Source of the DNA: Coleofasciculus sp937127375 | Lineage (GTDB): Bacteria > Cyanobacteriota > Cyanobacteriia > Cyanobacteriales > Coleofasciculaceae | Length of the DNA: 64,000 nt | Assembly: GCA_040218875.1 (NCBI GenBank) | Contig: JAVJQP010000014.1 | Strand: one strand, 5' to 3' | Part shown: piece after piece, positions 1 through 8,693 of the stretch | Layout of the letters: each line of letters opens with the position of its first letter | How positions within the stretch are numbered: position 1 is the first letter of the stretch | Program-made: the position numbers and the translations under genes | Notes under the pieces: generated by a model | The model's input: the letters and a program-made list of their open reading frames with translations, nothing else | Told to the model about the DNA's origin: nothing | The model's database searches: none

Positions 1-61
1 CCCTTAAGTAGCAAAGGCTCTAACAGAATCAAAAGCCTGTTTTATTAGAATTGCTTTTTTT

Positions 62-107
62 AATCTCCATGATTCTTGCGTAGCAAGGATTATGGAGATT
101 ATTTTTT
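62..107 (+). terminator. Rho-independent-type hairpin at left edge
   Basis: AATCTCCAT at 62-70 pairs with ATGGAGATT at 92-100, and the inner bases extend the stem (with G-U pairs) to a 3-base loop. A run of six T follows at 102-107, so it would end a plus-strand transcript from a gene to the left of the window. On the minus strand the T run is missing, so it is unlikely to be the ndhD4 terminator. Confidence 0.6.
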
Positions 108-149
108 AGTATTTTATCATAGCTAGTCTAAAAGAGCCAACTTTTTTTT

Positions 150-190
150 CGCTATTGATAGTAACGTTTAGGCAAAACCCGCCCTGACTC
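150..190 (-). repeat. Half copy of GGGCGGGTTT intergenic element
   Basis: Read on the minus strand, this matches the left half of the element at 19201-19264 (GGGCGGGTTTTG, then an ACGTTA..ATCAATAGCG core). The other half is absent. It lies just downstream of the ndhD4 stop codon. Confidence 0.55.
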
Positions 191-199
191 AGTATTAAC

Positions 200-1684
200 T
201 TATTTCTCTAAAGCAATTGTCGGTGAATGTGTCACCATCGTCGCTGTAGTTGTTTCACTCAAACGCACTAACCATCCCGGTTGAATGCCAAAAATAACAA
301 TCAACACGGCTAACACAATCGCAGGTATCCGTTCACTCCAGTAAACACGGGGTAAATCAATCACCTGCGCCGAGAGACGACCAAAAAAGGTGCGATCCAA
401 CAGAATTAAGAAATAAACCGCCGTTAAAACTGTCCCAATCATACACAGAAGCGTTTGCACCGGAAACGCCGGAAAACTCCCCCGAAATACCAGAAATTCG
501 GAGATAAATCCCACCATTCCCGGAATTCCCGCACTCGCCATTACCGCCAATACCATGAAGCTACCAATCAAAGGTAATCCGCGTTCCAGGTTCAAGAGTC
601 CATTGAGAACATCTAAATCCCGCGAACCCGTCTTCTTATATACCACACCCACCAGGAAAAACAATAACGCCGAGATTAACCCATGACTCACCATTTGCAT
701 CACTGACGCCACCAGGGAAATTGATGTCGCAGCGGCGACTGCTAGTAAAATATACCCCATGTGCGCCACGGAACTAAACGCCACCATCTTCTTCATATCC
801 CGTTGTGCGATCGCATTAAACGCGCCATAGAGAACACTGACAACTGCCCATATAGCTAACCATGGGGCGACTACTGTCCAAGCTTCTGGGAATAATCCTA
901 AACCAAAGCGCAACAATCCATACGTTCCTAATTTCAGCAACACTCCCGCCAACAGCATGGAAATAGGCGTAGAGGCTTCAACGTGGGCATCCGGTAACCA
1001 GGTATGAAAGGGTACTAAAGGAATTTTAATCCCAAAGGCGATCACAATTCCGCCTAATAACAGCAATTGACGACCCACGGGCAATAATGAGGCTAAGTTT
1101 TGAACATTGCTGTAGGCAAAGGTATTTGCCCCACTCAAAAAGACCAAACCTAAAAAAGCCGCTAAAACCAGCGCCCCAGACGCCGCTGTATATAAGAGAA
1201 ACTTGGTTGCCGCATAGCCACGCCGTTTTCCGCCCCAGATTGCAATTAACAAATATAAGGGAATTAATTCCAGTTCATAGAAGAGGAAAAACAGCAATAA
1301 GTCTTGCGCCAAAAATGCCCCGGCTACCCCAGCATTTAATAACAGAATTAGCGTGTAATAAAATCGAGGGCGTTCTAACTCCTGATCAGTCGCGTAAACC
1401 GCCATCACGGTGAGTAAGCCATTTAATACCACTAAGGGTATTGACAACCCATCGATGCCTAAACTGTAGGTTAACCCAATTGACTCAATCCAAGACAGTT
1501 TTTCCTGAAATTGAATACTCATCTGACCGGGATCAAACTGCGCTAGCAGTACCAGTGACCAAATAAATAGACCACTGGTAACGATTAGTGTGACTTGACG
1601 CGCCCTTTTTCCCATCAGCGTCGTGGGCAAAAATCCTACGACTAGGGCTGTTAATAGCGGGACTAAAATTAAAGCACTTAGCAT
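200..1684 (-). CDS. ndhD4: NDH-1 subunit NdhD4 (CO2-uptake type)
   Basis: A 494-residue antiporter-like proton-channel subunit of the cyanobacterial NDH-1 complex in the thylakoid membrane. The sequence is almost wholly hydrophobic with about 14 membrane segments. It shows the conserved membrane glutamate (FYELELIP, Glu137) and lysine (GIKIPLVPFHTWLPDAH, Lys220) expected of NuoM/NdhD proteins. It lies 213 bp downstream of ndhF4 on the same strand, and the pair diverges from the ccm operon. That arrangement is known for the low-affinity constitutive CO2-uptake complex NDH-1MS' (NdhD4/NdhF4/CupB). The cupB (chpX) partner would lie left of position 1 and is not visible. The family call is firm; the number 4 rather than 3 rests mainly on context. 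Confidence 0.88.
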   Translation of the reverse strand: MLSALILVPLLTALVVGFLPTTLMGKRARQVTLIVTSGLFIWSLVLLAQFDPGQMSIQFQEKLSWIESIGLTYSLGIDGLSIPLVVLNGLLTVMAVYATDQELERPRFYYTLILLLNAGVAGAFLAQDLLLFFLFYELELIPLYLLIAIWGGKRRGYAATKFLLYTAASGALVLAAFLGLVFLSGANTFAYSNVQNLASLLPVGRQLLLLGGIVIAFGIKIPLVPFHTWLPDAHVEASTPISMLLAGVLLKLGTYGLLRFGLGLFPEAWTVVAPWLAIWAVVSVLYGAFNAIAQRDMKKMVAFSSVAHMGYILLAVAAATSISLVASVMQMVSHGLISALLFFLVGVVYKKTGSRDLDVLNGLLNLERGLPLIGSFMVLAVMASAGIPGMVGFISEFLVFRGSFPAFPVQTLLCMIGTVLTAVYFLILLDRTFFGRLSAQVIDLPRVYWSERIPAIVLAVLIVIFGIQPGWLVRLSETTTATMVTHSPTIALEK

Positions 1685-1865
1685 GATTTGTGATTCGTCT
1701 TATGTCTGATGTCATTCGTCATACTCGCTTCCCGAAAAGAAGCAAGCCACGTCTTATGTCATCTAGTCCCTCTATGTCCCTCTGCGTTAAAAAAATATAA
1801 TTATCGATACCAATCAATCAGGGCTGGTTTAGCCACTTATGGGTTAACTCATAAACAATTATAGT

Positions 1866-1884
1866 GAAACCCGCCCCTACAACC
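1866..1884 (+). repeat. Half copy of GGGCGGGTTT element (right end)
   Basis: AAACCCGCCCCTACAACC between ndhF4 and ndhD4 matches the right end of the dispersed element seen complete at 19.2, 20.5, 33.3 and 58.3 kb. No left half is seen beside it. Confidence 0.45.
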
Positions 1885-1897
1885 GACAACAAAATTT

Positions 1898-3781
1898 TTA
1901 TTGCCCATTCAGAAACAACCACCGTTCCCAGTCCCACTGACTGAGGGGCCAACTCATCAATAGTGCTAATAAGCTGACGCCGATGAGAATCGTTAACAGG
2001 TAAAACTGGGATTTCCCCGAAACACTATATTTCAATGATTGACCCCCAACCACAGTGGCAAGACCGACTAAATTCACCGCACCATCGACAATATGACGGT
2101 CAATCCAGTCGGTCAGTTTAGAAAACAGGTCAACGGCAAAGACCACGGTCAGGTTGTAGAGTCGATCGACGTAAAAATCATAAGCTAAAAGGTCTTGCAA
2201 AAATCTCACAGGTAAGAGAATCGATCGCAATCCCGTTCTGTGTAAGTCCATTAAACCGCCAATCGCACAACCCACTACGCTGGAACCCAATAATAACAGT
2301 TGGGGGACTTCAATCAGGTACTCATACTTGGCAACGGGTAACAGGTTTAATTGTTGCAGCAACAATGGCATCCCCAGATTAATCAGGGTTAACCCGACCA
2401 TAGGTAACGCCATGGGCCACACCACTTCCGGGACGCGGCGGGTTTTTGGCTGGGGATTGCCTAAAAATACTAGGCGAAAGACGCGGGTTAATCCTAAGGC
2501 TGTAATCCCATTCACCACGATAAAGGTTGCTACTAATCCGGGCGAATCCGCCCACAGTGAATTAATGCCTTTACTTATCGCCCAATACCCTCCTAGGGGC
2601 AATAGTCCAATCATCCCCGCTGTTCCGACGACAAAGGCACTGGTTGTGGCGGGCATCCGTGACCATAAGCCACCCATCTCGGTGAGATTTTGGTTACTGG
2701 TTGTGAGAATAATTGAACCCGTACTCATAAATAATAGGGCTTTGGCAAAGGCGTGGGCGAGGAGTAACGCCACGGCAAGATCGGCGTGTCCGGTTCCCAC
2801 GGCGATAAACACCAACCCTAAATAAGCACTGGTGGTATGGGAGAGCGATCGCTTAATATCAATTTGGGCAATGGCGACTAAGGATGCACCAATCGCTGTG
2901 ATCGTGCCAATTACCACTAACACGGATAAGGTGACTGGGGATAGGGCTAAAATCGGCAGCAGTTTTATCAACACATACGCCCCACAGCAGACGACCAGCG
3001 AATTCCGCAAGACGGAGGCGGGGTTGGGTCCTTCCATCGCTTCGTCTAACCATAAATGCAGGGGAAATTGAGCGCATTTCCCTAAAGGTCCGGCAATTAG
3101 GGCTAATCCCAGCAATGTGGCGAGGATGGGGGGGAGGTTTGCTGTTCCTGCCCAATTGTATAAGTTATTAAAGTTTAAGCTACCGGCGAGGCTTCCCAGG
3201 GTGACAACCCCCATTAACAGCAACATGTCACCCACCCGCTTGGTTAAAAAGGCATCTCGTGCAGCGGTAACCACTAAGGGTTGAGCATACCAAAAGCCAA
3301 CGAGTAAGTAGGTGGAGAGGGTGAGCATTTCCAACAGGGCATAGCTCAAGAGTAAGGAATTACTCAAGGCAATTCCACTCATCGCCCCTTCAAAGAATCC
3401 CATTAAGGCAAAAAAGCGGGCTAATGCCCAGTCTTTTTCCATGTATCCTAGGGCATACAGTTGCGCCAACAGGCTGAGGCTGGTCACCACCTCTGCCGCA
3501 CCTGTACTCACAGGCGACACTTCTAGGGCGAAGGAGAAATTGACGCCGCCAACTTGCAGCCAGTCAAATACAAACTCGTTCACCATCGGCTGATTTACGG
3601 CAGACCGGAAGATTACCAAACCGTGAATACAGGCAAAAAGCGTCATTAATATGTTAAGATAGGCAGCCGGACGGGGACCGGTGCGACGAATCACGCCTGT
3701 TGCCCAAGGTAAGCTTAAAATAGCGCCAATTAACCCATAAAACGGCACTAACCAAATTGTCTGATTCAGAAACTCTGTCAT
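1898..3781 (-). CDS. ndhF4: NDH-1 subunit NdhF4 (CO2-uptake type)
   Basis: A 627-residue NuoL/NdhF-type subunit, polytopic throughout. It carries the HLWLDEAMEGPNPASVLRNS segment in place of the respiratory HTWLPDAMEGPTPISALIHA form. This variant is typical of the NdhF3/NdhF4 proteins of CO2-hydrating NDH-1 complexes rather than respiratory NdhF1. It is the first gene of a minus-strand pair with ndhD4 and starts 588 bp from ccmK2, divergently. Its likely role is coupling NDH-1 electron flow and proton transfer to conversion of CO2 into bicarbonate at the thylakoid. The ATG at 3781 is the most upstream start. Assignment to F4 rather than F3 is by synteny with the ccm locus. Confidence 0.88.
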   Translation of the reverse strand: MTEFLNQTIWLVPFYGLIGAILSLPWATGVIRRTGPRPAAYLNILMTLFACIHGLVIFRSAVNQPMVNEFVFDWLQVGGVNFSFALEVSPVSTGAAEVVTSLSLLAQLYALGYMEKDWALARFFALMGFFEGAMSGIALSNSLLLSYALLEMLTLSTYLLVGFWYAQPLVVTAARDAFLTKRVGDMLLLMGVVTLGSLAGSLNFNNLYNWAGTANLPPILATLLGLALIAGPLGKCAQFPLHLWLDEAMEGPNPASVLRNSLVVCCGAYVLIKLLPILALSPVTLSVLVVIGTITAIGASLVAIAQIDIKRSLSHTTSAYLGLVFIAVGTGHADLAVALLLAHAFAKALLFMSTGSIILTTSNQNLTEMGGLWSRMPATTSAFVVGTAGMIGLLPLGGYWAISKGINSLWADSPGLVATFIVVNGITALGLTRVFRLVFLGNPQPKTRRVPEVVWPMALPMVGLTLINLGMPLLLQQLNLLPVAKYEYLIEVPQLLLLGSSVVGCAIGGLMDLHRTGLRSILLPVRFLQDLLAYDFYVDRLYNLTVVFAVDLFSKLTDWIDRHIVDGAVNLVGLATVVGGQSLKYSVSGKSQFYLLTILIGVSLLALLMSWPLSQWDWERWLFLNGQ

Positions 3782-4369
3782 CCCGCTTGCGTACCTCGTT
3801 GGTTTTTGATCACTGGATCATATCGATACAGATTTTTGCCTATTGACCAAGGGATTCGCTGGCGCAAGGCTGGTGCGATCGCTGTTTTAGTCCCTCTATT
3901 TGAGTCCCTCTATATTATCTATATTAAAGGTCAGCTTAATCAAAGTGATAATCTGAACTTATACTTAACCCTAGAGCCTTGACCTTCTCTCCAAGCTTGA
4001 GTTGTTCGGTTAGGCGGTTTTCCTACCCGTTGTCCCCTGCTTGATTCTGAGGTGATTGTCTCAGCGTCTGGAGACTGGTCAGTTTAACTTATAAAAAGGT
4101 TACCAAAAAATTATAAAACAACGCCAACATTTCGCAAAAGCTGAGAATTTTGCCCAACCTCTCGATTATTATCGCTCTAGAGTTAAGTTTTGTTAAACAG
4201 TTTGATTAAGAATTATCATAATAATTTATATTGTCAATTGTGCCAAGCTTCTTTATGCTTGGTTTTGGCTAGTAATTTATTAGTCTAAACTTCGGCATTC
4301 CCGTCCAAATTTTCGCCCAACCGGGATGGGCTGACTCATGGTCAACGTATTCACAAGGAGAAAATCAAC
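3782..4369. promoter_or_regulatory. Divergent ndhF4 / ccmK2 control region
   Basis: This 588-bp gene-free stretch should hold promoters for both the ndhF4-ndhD4 and the ccm transcripts. A short inverted repeat TGATC-actg-GATCA sits at 3807-3820, about 26 bp before the ndhF4 start, and is a possible operator. A HIP1 octamer lies near 3873. The 4180-4235 part is very AT-rich with weak promoter-like hexamers (TTGATT at 4202, TATATT at 4227, 19 bp apart). A Shine-Dalgarno AAGGAG at 4355-4360 serves ccmK2. No regulator site is proven. Confidence 0.5.
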
Positions 4370-4681
4370 GTGCCAATTGCTGTAGGAATGATTGAAACCA
4401 AAGGCTTTCCGGCTGTCGTCGAAGCCGCCGATGCCATGGTGAAAGCTGCCCGTGTCACCTTGGTCGGGTATGAAAAAATTGGTAGTGCGCGGGTTACGGT
4501 TATTGTTCGGGGCGATGTCTCAGAAGTTCAAGCCTCCGTCGCGGCTGGCGTAGAATCTGCCAATCGGGTCAATGGGGGTGAAGTCGTATCCACCCACATC
4601 ATTGCCCGTCCCCACGAAAACTTGGAATACGTTCTACCAATTCGATATAGCGAAGCCGTGGAGCAATTCCGATCCTATTAG
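4370..4681 (+). CDS. ccmK2: Carboxysome shell hexamer protein CcmK2
   Basis: A 103-residue single-domain bacterial microcompartment (BMC, Pfam00936) protein that forms the hexameric tiles of the beta-carboxysome shell. The start is GTG, fixed by AAGGAG nine bases upstream. The pore-loop motif KIGSA and the HIIARPHENLEYVLPIRY tail match CcmK2. The length (103, against 113 for the next gene) fits CcmK2 rather than CcmK1. It is first in ccmK2-K1-L-M-N. Long stretches are almost identical at DNA level to ccmK1, suggesting a recent duplication or gene conversion. Confidence 0.95.
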   Translation: MPIAVGMIETKGFPAVVEAADAMVKAARVTLVGYEKIGSARVTVIVRGDVSEVQASVAAGVESANRVNGGEVVSTHIIARPHENLEYVLPIRYSEAVEQFRSY

Positions 4682-4767
4682 CGAGATCTCTACGCTTAGA
4701 TTGGGCTAAATACTGGCGCTCCCAAGGTGTCAAAACAGACAAACCCCTAGATTTTGGAGAAACATTC

Positions 4768-5109
4768 ATGTCAATCGCCGTTGGAATGGTAGAAACCCTC
4801 GGCTTTCCGGCTGTCGTCGAAGCCGCTGACGCCATGGTGAAAGCCGCCCGCGTCACGTTGGTCGGGTATGAAAAAATCGGTAGTGGTCGGGTTACGGTTA
4901 TCGTCCGGGGCGATGTGTCGGAAGTCCAAGCCTCTGTAGCCGCTGGTGTGGATAACGTCAAGCGCGTCAATGGGGGTCAGGTTCTATCCACTCACATTAT
5001 TGCTCGCCCTCATGAAAACCTAGAGTACGTGCTGCCGATTCGGTACACTGAAGATGTAGAACAGTTCCGAGAAAGCACGAATGCCATCCGTCCGCTTAAC
5101 CGTCCCTAA
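4768..5109 (+). CDS. ccmK1: Carboxysome shell hexamer protein CcmK1
   Basis: A 113-residue single BMC-domain protein, paralogous to the preceding gene, with pore motif KIGSG. It differs mainly in a longer C-terminal tail after VEQFRE, the usual mark of CcmK1. TTGGAGA just before the ATG gives the ribosome site. It lies 86 bp downstream of ccmK2 and 138 bp before ccmL, so one transcript is likely. CcmK1 and CcmK2 probably co-assemble in the shell facets. Confidence 0.94.
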   Translation: MSIAVGMVETLGFPAVVEAADAMVKAARVTLVGYEKIGSGRVTVIVRGDVSEVQASVAAGVDNVKRVNGGQVLSTHIIARPHENLEYVLPIRYTEDVEQFRESTNAIRPLNRP

Positions 5110-5247
5110 GACCAATACCCTTATCCGTAAATAATTATGGGAAAGGTTAATTGGGGATTGAGACAAAGGCAAGACTCGCTGGTTAAAAAAAACGGCAACT
5201 CAGTCCGCCCAAAACCGACGATCCAAAATCCCAACCGTGGAGGATAA

Positions 5248-5550
5248 ATGCAAATTGCCAGAGTGCGGGGGACAGTCGTTAGTACTTGTAAAGAACCCAG
5301 CCTGAGAGGTGTAAAATTTCTCTTAGTACAGTTTATGGATGAAGAGGGTAAACCTCTACCTAACTACGAAGTGGCAGCAGATGTCGTCGGTGCGGGTGTG
5401 GATGAGTGGGTTTTGGTGAGTTGTGGCAGCGCAGCCCGTCAGGTGGGTGAAAGTGATAAGCGCCCTATTGATGCTATGGTAGTGGGGATTATCGACACCG
5501 TTAATGTAGATAATCACATTCTCTACAGTAAAAAAGATCAATATCGATAG
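5248..5550 (+). CDS. ccmL: Carboxysome vertex pentamer protein CcmL
   Basis: A 100-residue EutN/CcmL-family (BMC-P) protein that caps the twelve vertices of the icosahedral shell. It begins MQIARVRGTVV and contains the DEWVLVSCGSAAR segment and the IVDTVNV-type end strand (here IIDTVNV) typical of CcmL. GGAGG at 5239-5243 lies five bases before the ATG. It sits in the canonical place between ccmK1 and ccmM. Confidence 0.95.
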   Translation: MQIARVRGTVVSTCKEPSLRGVKFLLVQFMDEEGKPLPNYEVAADVVGAGVDEWVLVSCGSAARQVGESDKRPIDAMVVGIIDTVNVDNHILYSKKDQYR

Positions 5551-5927
5551 TCTGGGGTGAAAAAAGTCATCCGAAATCGTTAACACCAATCATGAGCAAG
5601 CCCTGAGTCCGACTCCCTTATCGGTCTAAGATGACTGACCGCCAGACCAAGAATTCATACCCTAATTTGGCGTATTAAAGCCAATATCTATTCTGCTGGC
5701 GGCAGGGGGTCAACTCAAGAAACCCCAGCTCAGTACCCTGGTTTTAACCAAAGGCTTCCCTCTGAAAACTCGACAATCTGGAATTGCTGATGTTTTGAGT
5801 CCAGCTTAAACAAAGATATTTATATCTCCAGTGGGGTAAACATCCAAGAGATTTGGATGGAATGCTCTTGGTTTAAACAAAAAAACAACACGTTGATATA
5901 CGTTGTGCAAGGCAGGAAAATATTATC
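5551..5927 (+). other. ccmL-ccmM spacer with hairpin
   Basis: A 377-bp gap inside the ccm operon with no convincing gene. CCAAGAG at 5844-5850 and CTCTTGG at 5865-5871 form a 7-bp stem; no T run follows, so it is more likely an RNA-processing or attenuating structure than a terminator. The short minus-strand reading frame over ccmL and this gap looks like a shadow. Confidence 0.4.
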
Positions 5928-7640
5928 ATGGTAGTTAGTAGCTACGCGGCACCCCCGACCCCTTGGTCAAAAAGTTTGGCGGAACCCAAAATTCACGAAA
6001 GTGCCTACGTCCACTCCTTTTCTAATATTATCGGAGATGTCAGAATCGCCGAAAATGTCCTGATTTCTCCGGGGACTTCCATTCGAGCAGACGAAGGTGG
6101 ACCGTTTTACATTGCCGCTGGCTCGAATATTCAAGATGGAGTGGTGATTCATGGCTTAGAAGATGGGCGAGTGATGGGAGATGACAAAAAAGCTTACTCC
6201 GTCTGGGTTGGTCAGAATACCTCTATTACTCATCTATGCCTGATTCACGGTCCAGCCTACATTGGAGATGATAGCTTTATTGGCTTTCGCTCCACCGTGT
6301 TTAATGCTCGCATCGGTCAGGGCTGTATCGTCATGATGCACGCCTTGGTGCAAGATGTGGAAATTCCGCCGGGGAAATATGTACCCTCTGGAGCAGTCAT
6401 TAATAACCAGCAGCAAGCGGATAGACTGCCCGATGTCCAAGAGGAGGATCTCACGTTTGCTCATAATCTGATCGCCTGCAACGATGCATTGCGATCAGGG
6501 TATCAGTGTGCAGAGGATGAAGCTTGTATTGCGCCAATCCGCAAGGAGAGGCTTCAAGCCTCTGACTCTGATCAGGAAAATGGAAATCAACCTTCTCGTC
6601 GTTCTTCTTATTCTTATAGTTCCATGCCTTCATTTACAGCCATAAATTCAGACCTGCAGAAACAAATTCGTCAACTGTTAGCTCAAGGATATCGGATTGG
6701 TGCCGAATATGCCGATGAGCGGCGCTTCCGGACGAGTTCTTGGAAAAGTGCGATCGCGATTCACTCAGATCGTGAATCAGAGGTGCTTGATGCTCTGAGC
6801 GATTGCTTAACCGAACATGAGGGCGAATATGTCCGCCTGATTGGGATTGACCCGAAAGCCAAACGGCGGGTGATGGAAGAAATTATCCAAAGACCAGGTG
6901 ATCAGCCGTCCAAGTCCACCCCAGCGAAAGCATCTTCGAGTTATCGTTACAGTCAACCTGCGGCGAGCAACAAGCGTCAGGTTTCCCGTTCCCAGCCTCA
7001 ATTAGAATCCGATCTTCAGCAAACGGTGGTGGGACTGGTCGCTCAAGGTTATGGGGTTGGCTTAGAATATGCCGATGAGCGGCGCTTCCGCACCAGTTCT
7101 TGGAAGAGCGCGATGTCGATTCAATCCAATCGCGAATCGGAGGTGATGGACGCGATTACCGACTGTTTAGCCGACCATGAGGGCGAGTACGTGCGCTTGA
7201 TTGGGATTGATCCCAATGTGAAACGGCGGGTGCTACAAGAAATTATTCAACGACCCGATAGTAAAGCCTTGACAACAGGGACATCGGTCTACTCAAATGG
7301 TCGGCGCGATCGCACCAGCACCAAAACCTCGGTATCAGCACCCTCAAAAGCGGATTCTGTATCACCTGCGGATACGTCTTTGAGCCAAGAGGCGATTGAT
7401 CAAATCCGGGGTTTGTTAGCTCAGGGCTACAAAATTGGTACCGAACACGCCGACAAGCGTCGCTTCCGCACCAGTTCCTGGCAAAGCTGCGCTCCCATCG
7501 AATCCAATCAGGTTTCTGAGGTGATTGAGGGGTTAGAAGGCTGTATGGCTGAACATAGTGAGGAATATGTTCGTCTGATTGGCATTGATCCAAAAGCCAA
7601 GCGGCGTGTCTTTGAAACCCTGATTCAAAAGCCAAATTGA
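5928..7640 (+). CDS. ccmM: Carboxysome assembly protein CcmM (gamma-CA plus three SSUL)
   Basis: A 570-residue scaffold that condenses Rubisco and links it to the shell. Residues 1-200 are a left-handed beta-helix gamma-carbonic anhydrase domain with zinc-ligand histidines His75, His102 and His107, and the Cys194/Cys200 pair known to activate the oxidised enzyme, at the same numbers as in the structurally characterised thermophilic homologue. Three Rubisco-small-subunit-like (SSUL) repeats follow at about 245-325, 363-447 and 488-570, each with a RRFRTSSW motif, joined by Ser/Pro-rich linkers. An in-frame ATG at 6624 (Met233) could give a short SSUL-only form, though no clear Shine-Dalgarno precedes it. 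Only SSUL3 has the Cys-x17-Cys redox pair (Cys521, Cys539). Confidence 0.96.
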   Translation: MVVSSYAAPPTPWSKSLAEPKIHESAYVHSFSNIIGDVRIAENVLISPGTSIRADEGGPFYIAAGSNIQDGVVIHGLEDGRVMGDDKKAYSVWVGQNTSITHLCLIHGPAYIGDDSFIGFRSTVFNARIGQGCIVMMHALVQDVEIPPGKYVPSGAVINNQQQADRLPDVQEEDLTFAHNLIACNDALRSGYQCAEDEACIAPIRKERLQASDSDQENGNQPSRRSSYSYSSMPSFTAINSDLQKQIRQLLAQGYRIGAEYADERRFRTSSWKSAIAIHSDRESEVLDALSDCLTEHEGEYVRLIGIDPKAKRRVMEEIIQRPGDQPSKSTPAKASSSYRYSQPAASNKRQVSRSQPQLESDLQQTVVGLVAQGYGVGLEYADERRFRTSSWKSAMSIQSNRESEVMDAITDCLADHEGEYVRLIGIDPNVKRRVLQEIIQRPDSKALTTGTSVYSNGRRDRTSTKTSVSAPSKADSVSPADTSLSQEAIDQIRGLLAQGYKIGTEHADKRRFRTSSWQSCAPIESNQVSEVIEGLEGCMAEHSEEYVRLIGIDPKAKRRVFETLIQKPN

Positions 7641-7894
7641 GCAACCCTTAAGTCAGGAACCGTTAGAAGTCCGCTGGCAGGGAAAGGGTGATCGTTGATT
7701 GGGGATTGGCGATGGAGTTAGAGCAAGAACTCAATTCTTTCTCCGGAATTGCTCAACAGAGAATTGACAATTTTTAATCCTCAATCCCTTTCCTTTTCCA
7801 CAGAGGGAATCCGAAATCACTGACTTCAAAATCGCGGTACTTCTAATTCTATTGACCGGATTAGCTTCACGTTTATAACGTCTATAACTATAAA

Positions 7895-8527
7895 ATGCAT
7901 TTGCCCCTGCCACTACCATTGAGCAGTCACTCTCATGTCTATGTTCAAGGTGATGTAACCATTGATCCGAGTGCTGTTATTTCATCGGGAGTAATTTTGC
8001 GGGCTAATCCTGAGAGTCAAGTGATTATCGCGGCAGGTGTTTGTATTGGTGCAGGTTCAATTCTGCACGCTGACCAAGGGACGTTAGAGATAGAAACCGG
8101 TGTCAATCTGGGTACAGGTGTATTGGTCGTGGGTCACGGGACAATTGGGGCAAATGCTTGTATCGGTTCACTGACCACGATTTGGAATGCTTCGATTGAG
8201 CGATTAACCGTTGTGCCTGCGGGGTCTGTTGTTGGTGATGTGGGGCGTCAAGTTGCCGAAGTTTGTGCACCAGCGACTCCTCCGGTTGATAGCTATAATC
8301 CCCCAGAAGCGGTGAATCATTCACCTAAGATCGCCTCTAGCCCATCTCCCTCTCCTGAACAGCCTGAACAGCAGGATGCTAACCCACCTGTTGATTCACA
8401 GAGACGTTCCAGTGAGTCTACGACGGAAGAGGAACCTGAATCTGCTAACTCCCCGGCGGAAAACTCTGTCTATGGGCAAGGTAGTGTAGACCGGATTCTC
8501 AAAACTCTATTTCCCTATAATCAATAA
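7895..8527 (+). CDS. ccmN: Carboxysome adaptor protein CcmN
   Basis: A 210-residue protein. The N-terminal ~130 residues are hexapeptide repeats (beta-helix) that bind CcmM. A Pro/Ser/Glu-rich flexible linker follows, then a C-terminal amphipathic encapsulation peptide, VYGQGSVDRILKTLFPY, that should bind CcmK and recruit the shell. This three-part layout is diagnostic. The ATG at 7895 has no strong Shine-Dalgarno. It follows ccmM by 254 bp. Confidence 0.92.
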   Translation: MHLPLPLPLSSHSHVYVQGDVTIDPSAVISSGVILRANPESQVIIAAGVCIGAGSILHADQGTLEIETGVNLGTGVLVVGHGTIGANACIGSLTTIWNASIERLTVVPAGSVVGDVGRQVAEVCAPATPPVDSYNPPEAVNHSPKIASSPSPSPEQPEQQDANPPVDSQRRSSESTTEEEPESANSPAENSVYGQGSVDRILKTLFPYNQ

Positions 8528-8531
8528 TTTG

Positions 8532-8552
8532 GACTCCTGATGCAGGGGAGTC
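8532..8552 (+). other. Hairpin between ccmN and ccmO
   Basis: GACTCC at 8532-8537 pairs with GGAGTC at 8547-8552, just after the ccmN stop. No T run follows. It may reduce read-through or stabilise the upstream mRNA. Confidence 0.35.
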
Positions 8553-8693
8553 ATTTAGCCCCTTTAATGTGTAGTGTTAAGATCAGCGCTGAGATAGGTT
8601 ATACCGATAAGTTGTTAGCGTTGAGGTGTTGGGTTTCTTAGACTGGATTAGAGGCAACACTTAACTGCCAACAACGACATGGAGAGCCGAGCT

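Noticed and set aside
62..107. Hairpin as the ndhD4 terminator
   Set aside because: The T run is on the plus-strand side, so it suits a plus-strand transcript from outside the window.
1087..1413. 108-codon plus-strand frame
   Set aside because: It lies wholly antisense to ndhD4, has no ribosome site and no protein-like composition.
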